DNA of 32,178 bases from CAYRYU01 sp964428355 (GTDB lineage: Bacteria > Muiribacteriota > Ozemobacteria > Ozemobacterales > Ozemobacteraceae). The position numbers and the translations under genes were made by a program. The notes under the pieces are model-generated. The model searched no databases, had not been told where the DNA came from, and was given only the letters and a program-made list of their open reading frames with translations. Each line of letters opens with the position of its first letter. The stretch's first letter is position 1. The DNA lies in assembly GCA_964428355.1 (NCBI GenBank), contig CAYRYU010000080.1, positions 1-32,178 of the forward strand. Reading direction: 5' to 3'. Shown here piece after piece: positions 25,772-32,178 of this stretch.

Positions 25772-28700
25772 CCAGCCTTCTCCCCCGGCGGGATCGGGTT
25801 ACCCCTCCCCTGGGGGTTCCGCAGGAGAGTGTTTCGGGAACCCCTCTCAGCCTTCTCCGGCCCTGCGATGCAGAGAAGAACCTGCTCCTCCGCCACCCCG
25901 GACGTGCCATCTTCGAACTCGATAGCGGAGAAGAGTTCCCCACCAAGCCGCTCCAGGTCGGCGGCCCTGGTTATCCGAAACAGGGTATCCGTTCCTCCAG
26001 GGGAGAGTGCCCCGCAAGCGGGCATTTCGTGCCCCCCCCCACCCGCCGCAAGCCGCCCATTCCCGGAATCCTGGTTTGCCCCCCTTTTTCGGAAAAACCG
26101 GGCATGGACTCCAGGGCTACCGATGACGAGTCGGGCCCCTGCGGGAATCTCGAGAGAACGTTCTTCGAGGGGGTTTCCTTCGTTCAGGGATGGAAGCCTG
26201 ATATCGACAAGTTCATCCTTTCCCCCCGGCAGGCAGCTCAGCAGAAGCCACTCTCCTCCCGCAAGGAAGCGGGCCACGCCAGTCCCCGTTTCCAGAACAC
26301 CCAGAATCAACGCAGGCAAAGGTTTCTGGCTGAGATCGCCTTCCAGGAATCTCAAGCCCTTCGACAGTATCTCTCCCGGGGGTGAATAGGTATTCCGCTC
26401 GAAAACCAGGCGGAATGTCGTCATGAACATCGAGACCAGAAGCCCACGAAGGATCCCCTGCGCCGCGGTTTCCCCGGCCAGCAAACCTATCCGCCCCGAC
26501 GGAAGGGGAACCGCCATGAAGAAGCTTCCTGCAACCGGCTCGGACCCTCGATGAAATCCCCGGATCCGGTATCCATTGGAGGACAGGGTTTTCTCCGAAA
26601 GAAGCTGTTTCTGCACTGCCGATGCCGCTTGAATCTCCGCGAGATCCGCAAACACCGAGTCGAGTCCGACGGCGATCTCCTCGAGTTCATCCCCCGACCG
26701 GATCGTGATCTTCTCCTTGAACCTCATCCTCTTCAGGTTTTCGAGGCCTATTGAAAGCTCCTTCAGGGGCCCGAGAAAGCTCTGGGAAAAAAGCATCCCC
26801 AATGCGAGCATAAAGATCATCGTGAGGGCTGAGAGGAAGCGGAACCTCGCCCCCAGCTGTTCCAATTCCATCTGGTATCGGTCGAAGGGGGTCAGGAGAA
26901 ACAGGTGGAAGTTGGCGATCCGGTTCCCCGGGAATATGGTTGCCAGCATCGGTTTTCCCCTGATGTTTCCAAGTTCGGAGTGAGGGGACTCCAAGGTCCT
27001 GACTTTTTCGAGAAGGGAACGGAAAAGCTCCACATCCCAAGCTCGGGGCGGAATGTTTCCCATCGGGGAGGATATGGTCTTCGGGGCCGCCCCCAACCGG
27101 AATTCAGAGCTTCCGCGCATCCTCCTTCGAACCTTCTTGAGGAAATTCTCCTCGAGGATCAGGTTGTCCAGAACCAGGAAAAAGACTGCCCTCGGAACAC
27201 CCGCCGGCGTCCTGAGGAAATCGAGGAAGAACAACCCTGTCCGGTTGAGGAAGTTGAAGGTCGTGATGCTGCCGAGAGCACGTTGAAAAATCTCCAGTAC
27301 ATACGGGGCGGCCAGATAACCATCGACGAGAGGGTTCTTCATGACCACTTTCGATGAGCCCCTCAGGGTGAAGTTGAGCAGATTGGAACCGAGGGGTGGG
27401 AAAACGCTCAGGTGATATTTCTTCGGGATGATGTGCCCGGAGCTTTTCTCGCGGAAGACCAGATCGAGAATCTTCCTCTCGGCATCGATGAGAAGGGCGA
27501 GAAAGAAATCGTCGTGTTTCAGCCCAGCCCGGAAGGTTTTGAGGAAATCCCCGTCCGGAACGCTCAGCGCATTCTTCATGCACCTCTTGTATTCACCCTC
27601 TCGGGGAATAAGCGATGGGAAGAACCGGTCATCGACCTTGGAAAGAATCTGCAATGCCCTGGCGTGGCCCCTGTTGACCAGGGAATCCCTTCTCGAAGCG
27701 ACATACGATATCCCGAACCCATGGAGAGCCGCGCAACTTACCGTCCCCGCCAGGAGGAATACCCCCATCAGCTGCCACCGGACGGAAAGCCTGACAACCC
27801 CACCTTTCCACAAATGGAACAGGAAAATCATCGTGCAAAGAGCCCCCACCAACATGATTCCACGCTTCGTGAGAGGAAAAGCGGAAGCGCCGTCACTAAG
27901 GGGCCGGATCCCGAAAACCCTCAGATTGCCAGGCAGATCCAGAAACCGGACATGAAATCCCTCGAACTGGTATTCTCCTGGTCGGTGGACTTCCCCCAGC
28001 CACCTTTTCAAGGTTTCGGAGCACGACCCCACCCCCTCTCCATTCAGGTCCTCCGGATGTTCCATGTCCACCCACCCGAGCGTGATTCCTTTCCCTACCA
28101 GCTTCTGTTGACGCGCGACGGTTTCCCGCAGAAAGAAATCCTTCGGAAACCGGCCAAGATCGAGCCAGAAAACCAGATCGCCACCTTCCAACGGCTTTCC
28201 CTTTCCGGGGACCTTCCTCTGGGATGGAAGCGGAAACCATCCTCCCAGGCTCGCCAGACCGGCTTCCATGAAGTCGAGCACTCGACCGGGCCTCTTGGCC
28301 ATATAGAGCACCTTTTCGAAGCCGCCGCAGAAAGAGGTCAGGAATGATCCCTCTCCGGAACCCGGTGGTCTGTCCAGATCATCCCTGAACTTCTTCAACA
28401 GCCTCATGAACCGCTCGGATGCCGAGCGGTGCTCCGTTTGAACCCCCTTGAGGTCGAGTCTCTTACCGTTCGGAGCGAAAAAATAGACGTGAAGGGACCC
28501 CTCCGGGAACCGGGCCAACCAGTGGGAAATGCGCCCTCCCCATCTCCATGCCTGCGTCAGGTGACGCGCCAGGTCCTCGCACCTGGAGTCGGCCCGTGAT
28601 TGGCGGGCGGTGGATATGAGGATTTCATCGAGCCCCTTCGTGTCGGCCGCTTCACGAGCCTGATTGGCTCGTTCCTCGAGCTCTCCAAGAACCATGAATG

Positions 28701-28776
28701 AACCGACGAATGGAAGAACGACCATGACCAGAAACAGGAGGATGCCGAGGAAAGGGGAACTTCTTGCGAAAGTCAT
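25768..28776 (-). CDS. Degenerate SpoIIE-type membrane protein (predicted pseudophosphatase)
   Basis: The 1002-residue protein has the same plan as its downstream neighbour: a TM near the N-terminus (9-30), an outside region, two central TMs (about 308-360), an outside region, a last TM, a HAMP domain (FLGPLKELSIGLENLKRM, GDELEEIAVGLDSVFADL) and a C-terminal SpoIIE-like domain from about 714. The catalytic landmarks are lost. GGDFYD is replaced by AGSFFM (D to S751 and D to M754), GDVSGHG by GETAAQG (D to E769), SDGL by SPGV (D to P888), and DDDRT by AEEQV. Metal binding is therefore not expected; the core around it is retained (GGEWLLLSCL, ALILGVLETGTG). A signal-binding or partner-regulating role is inferred. 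The start at 28776 has only a weak ribosome site. Confidence 0.88.
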   Translation of the reverse strand: MTFARSSPFLGILLFLVMVVLPFVGSFMVLGELEERANQAREAADTKGLDEILISTARQSRADSRCEDLARHLTQAWRWGGRISHWLARFPEGSLHVYFFAPNGKRLDLKGVQTEHRSASERFMRLLKKFRDDLDRPPGSGEGSFLTSFCGGFEKVLYMAKRPGRVLDFMEAGLASLGGWFPLPSQRKVPGKGKPLEGGDLVFWLDLGRFPKDFFLRETVARQQKLVGKGITLGWVDMEHPEDLNGEGVGSCSETLKRWLGEVHRPGEYQFEGFHVRFLDLPGNLRVFGIRPLSDGASAFPLTKRGIMLVGALCTMIFLFHLWKGGVVRLSVRWQLMGVFLLAGTVSCAALHGFGISYVASRRDSLVNRGHARALQILSKVDDRFFPSLIPREGEYKRCMKNALSVPDGDFLKTFRAGLKHDDFFLALLIDAERKILDLVFREKSSGHIIPKKYHLSVFPPLGSNLLNFTLRGSSKVVMKNPLVDGYLAAPYVLEIFQRALGSITTFNFLNRTGLFFLDFLRTPAGVPRAVFFLVLDNLILEENFLKKVRRRMRGSSEFRLGAAPKTISSPMGNIPPRAWDVELFRSLLEKVRTLESPHSELGNIRGKPMLATIFPGNRIANFHLFLLTPFDRYQMELEQLGARFRFLSALTMIFMLALGMLFSQSFLGPLKELSIGLENLKRMRFKEKITIRSGDELEEIAVGLDSVFADLAEIQAASAVQKQLLSEKTLSSNGYRIRGFHRGSEPVAGSFFMAVPLPSGRIGLLAGETAAQGILRGLLVSMFMTTFRLVFERNTYSPPGEILSKGLRFLEGDLSQKPLPALILGVLETGTGVARFLAGGEWLLLSCLPGGKDELVDIRLPSLNEGNPLEERSLEIPAGARLVIGSPGVHARFFRKRGANQDSGNGRLAAGGGGHEMPACGALSPGGTDTLFRITRAADLERLGGELFSAIEFEDGTSGVAEEQVLLCIAGPEKAERGSRNTLLRNPQGRGNPIPPGEKAG

Positions 28777-29276
28777 GGTCTACAGCTTTCGAGACCCGGA
28801 AAAGATCGAATGAAGCGCATCCCGGAAATGATCTCGATTCCTCCCAAACGGCATCGCTCGCCCCGGGTTTCCCGTCGTGGATGGGGAAATTGGATCCGGA
28901 ACGTTCTCGACCATAATGGTAGCGGGTTTGTTTTTCAATTTCCATTGCATGGAAGGAAAACAGGAAAGGTTCCCTCAAGGACAGCGCCATCCTGGCTTTT
29001 CGGGCACATTGCCCCGTCGTGGGGCTCGTGTTCCGATCGGGGAGTAAGAACATAAAAAATTCCCGATTTTTCGCGAAAAAAGGTTAATCTTTATAGAAAA
29101 ATCGCGAAATAGCTCGAAAAAACCAATATTTCCATGAATTTGCCGAATTTTCGGAAGATAGATTTCGACCATTCGTGACGATATAAAATAATAGAGATTA
29201 GGAAAATCTCGCAAATTTTTCGAAGACCAATGAAAGGCAGGTGATCGGACGACCGTAGAAACGGATGATTTCAAAA

Positions 29277-29291
29277 GTGAGTGAATCTCAC
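29277..29291 (+). promoter_or_regulatory. Leader hairpin competing with the upstream CsrA-type hairpin
   Basis: GTGAG (29277-29281) and CTCAC (29287-29291) form a perfect 5-bp stem with a TGAAT loop. Its right arm shares CAC (29289-29291) with the left arm of the next hairpin (29289-29294), so the two cannot form together. The structures are seen; a switch is only inferred. Confidence 0.35.
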
Positions 29292-29328
29292 ACAAGGATG
29301 TGTGGGAAATCAGATTCAAGGAGGAATC
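29289..29328 (+). promoter_or_regulatory. Two-site CsrA (RsmA) binding leader of flagellin 1
   Basis: Site 1 is a perfect 6-bp stem, CACACA (29289-29294) with TGTGTG (29299-29304), closing the loop AGGA. ACACAAGGATGT (29290-29301) matches the CsrA consensus RUACARGGAUGU at 11 of 12 positions. Site 2 is a 5-bp stem, GATTC (29313-29317) with GAATC (29324-29328), whose loop AAGGAG is the Shine-Dalgarno sequence of the flagellin. CsrA bound to GGA loops blocks ribosome access in known flagellin leaders (Bacillus hag), where FliW relieves it. The GGA motifs are 24 nt apart. CsrA itself is not in this window. Confidence 0.72.
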
Positions 29329-29331
29329 GAA

Positions 29332-31548
29332 ATGTCACTCCGCATCAATCAGAACATTCTTTCCATCAAGGCTCACGCGTCTCTTTCGGTCACTTCCGGG
29401 AGACTCGAAAAGTCGATCGAAAAACTGAGTTCCGGATTACGGATAAACAGGGCGGCCGATGATGCTGCCGGTTTGGCTATTTCCGAAAAACTTCGGCGCC
29501 AGATCAAAGGCCTGTCCCGCGCGATATTGAACGCCCAGGACGGGATTTCGATGCTCCAATCCGCAGAAGGGGCAATGTCGGAATCCCACAGCATCCTTCA
29601 GCGGATGCGTGAACTGGCCATCCAGGCCAGCAACGACACCCTCACGACGAACGACCGGCTCGAAATCCAGAAAGAGATCAACCAGCTTCGCGACGATCTC
29701 GACCGGATCTCGAGAAACACCGAGTTCAACACCAAGAAACTCCTCGACGGAAGTCAATCCGCCATTCTGACCAGTTCCTCCACTTCGGTGAGAGGAGTCA
29801 CCTGGGCCGCCTCGGAAACGACGGGCGACCTCACGGTCAGCATGACCCTGAAAACCGGCGGCATCTCCGAGATCCAGAGGTCCCAGATTTTTACCGTCAA
29901 CGACGGAACCGGGAACCTGGCAAAAGGCAATACCAAGCTGGAGGACGTTTCCCAATTCTACGATGCCAACGGCTCCTTCGTGTTCGCGACCGCCCAGACC
30001 CTCACGGTCAACGGGAATTCGCAGTCATCCTCCGTCACGCTCGACGCGCAGATGACCCTCGACCAGCTCGCGGCCGCCATCCAGAACATCACGGTCAGCG
30101 CAAACAAGCTGGATATCGCCAACACGAAAGTTGGAGTGGTGACCACAGCCACCACGAACATCGCCGAACTTGGCGGATACCTCGAGATCATCTCCGGCCG
30201 AATCGGAGACACCGGCAAGATCCGTTTCTCCGGTGACCAGGCATTGATCAACGCTCTGGGCATGGCCGTCACCCGCGAATCGAAGAACAACATCGTCGAA
30301 ATCACGGCAATCGACAGCACGGGATCATTGTCAAAGGTCAGAACCGAATCGAACCGGGTGACCGGGCTCATCGACGGAATCGATCTCATCTACGATTCCC
30401 AGGCGGCCCAGATCGCGGGAACCCAGGGGATCGAAACGGGGTTGAGTCTGGTGGCAGGTGTCGCCTTCTCCCTCGTAACCAGCGTCGCTGGGGCCCAGGT
30501 TGCCCAGTTCATCTCGCTCGCGGCCGGAAACTGGACCATGAACGGAATCGCCCGTTCCATCAATGACCAGATCCAGACCGGTGTTTCACTTGGGGGAATG
30601 ACGGCGACGGTGGTCGACGGGGAAATTCGCCTCTCCTACGAGCCTGGGAACGGCTCCGATCCCACCAGGTTCGCCATCGCCAACATTTCGAGCTTCTCGA
30701 ACCCCGTGGGCTTCATGAACGGAACCTACAACGGCTTCGTCACGGGGGCGAAGGACACCGGTTGCGTCAAATACGGTATGTCCCGATTCATCGACGGGGT
30801 GAATGCGACCCAGTCGCTGACCATGAACGACGGGTTGAATTCCGTCACGGTAACCCTCTTCACGGCGACCTCGCTTGCATCGGTCGCCGACATGGTTACG
30901 AACTACCAGCTGACTTCGACCATCAGCACAGCGGTCGCGGCGGTGGGCTCGGTCGCCATCCGCGGGGACGTTGTGGGTGACACGATCGCGTTCACGAGCA
31001 CCAGGATAGGACGAGAGAACCTGAATGCCGCAACCGCGCGGGAAAGCCTCGTTGCCTTGACCTACATCAATACCAACCTGATAACCAAACTCGACATGAA
31101 CACCGCATCGGTCAAGGGGACGGGGGACAAGAACTTCCAGGTCCACGTTGTAAACAACCAACCCCAGTTCCAGATAGGTGCCGACCAGGGTCAGACGATG
31201 AAGATCGCCATCGGGAACATGTCTTCCGAGGCCCTCGGGGTGAACAACCTCGACATGACGAGCATCGAGGGTGCTCAAGCCTCCCTCTCGAAGATCAACA
31301 AGGCGATCGACATCGTTTCGGCGGAACGGTCGAAACTGGGCGCGATCCAGAACCGCCTGGAATACTCTATCAACAACCTGACCAACACGCACAGCAACCT
31401 TGTCGCCGCAGAATCGCGAATCCGCGACGCCGACATCGCGAGTGAGATGATCGAGTTCACACGCGACCAGATCGTCTCCCAGAGCGGAACCGCCATGCTG
31501 GCCCAGGCAAATCTACAGCCGCAGGGGGTCTTGCAGCTGCTTCAATAA
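29332..31548 (+). CDS. fliC: Flagellin 1, with a large central domain
   Basis: The 738-residue protein is a flagellin, the subunit of the flagellar filament. The N-terminal D0/D1 region (about 1-150) opens with MSLRINQNILSI and includes LSSGLRINRAADDAAGLAISEKLRRQI. The C-terminal D1/D0 region (about 645-738) ends IRDADIASEMIEFTRDQIVSQSG and LQPQGVLQLLQ. Between them lies a central region of nearly 490 residues, rich in Thr/Ser/Gly and beta-like, far longer than in short (about 270-residue) flagellins. It would form outer domains D2/D3 on the filament surface. The start at 29332 has AAGGAGG 7 nt upstream and lies inside the CsrA-type leader. No terminator separates it from flagellin 2 (103 nt). 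It is secreted by the type III flagellar export path. Confidence 0.97.
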   Translation: MSLRINQNILSIKAHASLSVTSGRLEKSIEKLSSGLRINRAADDAAGLAISEKLRRQIKGLSRAILNAQDGISMLQSAEGAMSESHSILQRMRELAIQASNDTLTTNDRLEIQKEINQLRDDLDRISRNTEFNTKKLLDGSQSAILTSSSTSVRGVTWAASETTGDLTVSMTLKTGGISEIQRSQIFTVNDGTGNLAKGNTKLEDVSQFYDANGSFVFATAQTLTVNGNSQSSSVTLDAQMTLDQLAAAIQNITVSANKLDIANTKVGVVTTATTNIAELGGYLEIISGRIGDTGKIRFSGDQALINALGMAVTRESKNNIVEITAIDSTGSLSKVRTESNRVTGLIDGIDLIYDSQAAQIAGTQGIETGLSLVAGVAFSLVTSVAGAQVAQFISLAAGNWTMNGIARSINDQIQTGVSLGGMTATVVDGEIRLSYEPGNGSDPTRFAIANISSFSNPVGFMNGTYNGFVTGAKDTGCVKYGMSRFIDGVNATQSLTMNDGLNSVTVTLFTATSLASVADMVTNYQLTSTISTAVAAVGSVAIRGDVVGDTIAFTSTRIGRENLNAATARESLVALTYINTNLITKLDMNTASVKGTGDKNFQVHVVNNQPQFQIGADQGQTMKIAIGNMSSEALGVNNLDMTSIEGAQASLSKINKAIDIVSAERSKLGAIQNRLEYSINNLTNTHSNLVAAESRIRDADIASEMIEFTRDQIVSQSGTAMLAQANLQPQGVLQLLQ

Positions 31549-31607
31549 TTTCTCCGAACCAATCCCCGAACGAAGGAGGTGGTCGCCGAATCCCGAGCCA
31601 AGGTTTT

Positions 31608-31650
31608 CTTGAGCATGGATGCTCAGGAACGTAACTTCAAGGAGGATGAA
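31608..31650 (+). promoter_or_regulatory. Two-site CsrA (RsmA) binding leader of flagellin 2
   Basis: Site 1 is a stem TGAGCA (31610-31615) with TGCTCA (31620-31625) closing the loop TGGA; a G-U and a C-G pair extend it at 31608-31609 with 31626-31627. Site 2 is TTCA (31636-31639) with TGAA (31647-31650) and loop AGGAGGA, again the Shine-Dalgarno sequence. The GGA motifs start at 31617 and 31641, 24 nt apart, the same as in the flagellin 1 leader. The stems differ in sequence from that leader but keep full pairing, which supports the structure. Confidence 0.7.
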
Positions 31651-31651
31651 A

Positions 31652-32178
31652 ATGTCCCTTCGAATCAACCAGAACATCCTATCGATCAAAACGCACGGAA
31701 CTCTTGCCCAGACATCCTCTCGACTCGAGAAATCGATCGAGAAACTGAGTTCCGGACTTCGGATCAACCGCGCGGCTGACGACGCGGCAGGCCTCGCCAT
31801 CAGCGAGAAACTGCGCCGGCAGATCAAGGGCCTTTCCCGCGCGATCCTCAACGCCCAGGACGGCATCTCGATGCTTCAGTCCGCGGAAGGGTCGATGAGC
31901 GAATCCCACAGCATCCTTCAGCGCATGCGCGAGCTGGCGATCCAGGCGAGCAACGACACCCTCACCACCAACGACCGCCTCGAGATCCAGAAGGAGATCA
32001 ACCAGCTCCGGGATGACCTCGACCGGATCGCCAACAACACCGAGTTCAACACCAAGAAGCTCCTCGATGGCAGCCAGTCGGCAATCCTGACCAGCTCCTC
32101 CCAGTCCGTCCGCGGAGTCACTTGGTCTTCGTCCGATGTGGTCGGCGACATCACCGTCAGCATGACCCTCAAGACCGG
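31652..32178 (+). CDS. fliC: Flagellin 2, 5' part (runs off the window)
   Basis: 175 codons are visible, with no stop before the window edge. The product begins MSLRINQNILSIKTHGTLAQTSSRLEKSIEKLSSGLRINRAADD and stays nearly identical to flagellin 1 through the D0/D1 region (changes at only about a dozen of the first 140 residues, such as KAHASLSV to KTHGTLAQ and ISRN to IANN). Many codons differ at the third base, so this is an old duplication under selection rather than a recent copy. It then enters the central domain with RGVTWSSSDVVGDITVSMTLKT, which still parallels flagellin 1. AAGGAGG (31639-31645) precedes the ATG. Confidence 0.96.
   Translation, partial: MSLRINQNILSIKTHGTLAQTSSRLEKSIEKLSSGLRINRAADDAAGLAISEKLRRQIKGLSRAILNAQDGISMLQSAEGSMSESHSILQRMRELAIQASNDTLTTNDRLEIQKEINQLRDDLDRIANNTEFNTKKLLDGSQSAILTSSSQSVRGVTWSSSDVVGDITVSMTLKT

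Larger units (their letters stand above)
28777..29331. other. 555-nt intergenic stretch, AT-rich in its second half
   Basis: No gene is supported here. Short open frames (for example 28810-29055 plus) lack ribosome sites and protein-like composition. From about 29045 to 29240 base composition turns sharply AT-rich, unlike the rest of the window. It holds a 14-bp palindrome TTTTTCGCGAAAAA (29067-29080), with TCGCGAAA repeated at 29071-29078 and 29102-29109, 31 bp apart. Two weak flagellar-sigma (sigma28) candidates were seen: TAATCTTT-N11-GCGAAATA (29085-29111) and TAGATTTC-N10-GACGATAT (29159-29184); neither is convincing. The minus-strand promoter of the 28776 gene must also lie here and was not found. 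Confidence 0.6.

Noticed and set aside
28810..29055. Possible small gene of 81 codons before the AT-rich region
   Set aside because: No Shine-Dalgarno, Arg/Pro/Ser-rich shadow-like composition, and an equally long frame on the other strand.
29159..29184. Sigma28 promoter for flagellin 1
   Set aside because: Boxes match at only five and six of eight positions with N10 instead of N11 spacing, so it is mentioned as weak but not listed as a promoter.
31579..31779. GTG frame with GGAGG right next to it in the gap between the flagellins
   Set aside because: The ribosome site touches the start codon with no spacer and the frame runs through the flagellin 2 start in another phase. The GGAGG may still be a third CsrA-type site.
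1..32178. tRNA, rRNA, CRISPR arrays, transposases, phage genes
   Set aside because: Looked for along the whole window on both strands and none seen; no repeat-spacer pattern or integrase/transposase motif was found by eye.

Overview
The window is a GC-rich bacterial chromosome segment that is almost fully coding, with strong AGGAGG-type ribosome binding sites. It carries two tandem flagellin genes, SbcD/SbcC, exported enzymes and large membrane SpoIIE-type phosphatases. This points to a motile, diderm-like, free-living bacterium from a poorly described lineage. A Riflebacteria/Ozemobacteria-like origin is possible, but that is only a guess from style; no rRNA or tRNA gene is present to anchor taxonomy. 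I see no phage, transposase, CRISPR array or obvious island boundary.

Layout. At 42-2813 (minus) are a two-HKD phospholipase-D-type enzyme and a coupled pair of envelope proteins. At 2881-8914 (plus) is a probable operon: exported protein, MTA/SAH-deaminase-type amidohydrolase, a VIT-VWA protein with an AgmX/PglI-like C-terminus, and a PDZ-alpha/beta-hydrolase fusion. At 8919-12528 (minus) are an FG-GAP-like secreted protein, an SH3b-GH73 glucosaminidase, a two-TM protein and a FabG-like reductase. At 12703-15014 (plus) are two membrane-anchored ankyrin proteins and a broken third paralogue with a C10 tract at the lesion. At 15044-20891 (minus) are sbcD-sbcC and an exported protein with a DnaJ-like double CxxC. 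At 21079-22656 (plus) is an exported ankyrin-WD40 fusion. At 22631-28776 (minus) are two overlapping giant membrane proteins with HAMP and SpoIIE-type domains; one phosphatase looks active and the other has lost its metal-binding residues. At 28777-29331 is the only long non-coding stretch, AT-rich, leading to flagellin 1 (29332-31548) and flagellin 2 (31652 to the window edge).

The most striking signal is in the two flagellin leaders. Each has an upstream hairpin with a six-base-pair core stem and an NGGA tetraloop, then a second small hairpin that presents the Shine-Dalgarno GGA in its loop. The two GGA motifs are 24 nt apart in both leaders. The stem sequences differ between the leaders but keep pairing. 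This is the layout expected for two-site CsrA (RsmA) repression of flagellin translation, as known for Bacillus hag, here duplicated in front of both flagellins. A second notable item is the tandem active/degenerate SpoIIE phosphatase pair. Third is the set of four ankyrin loci whose products are all predicted to be exported or membrane anchored with repeats outside the cytoplasm.
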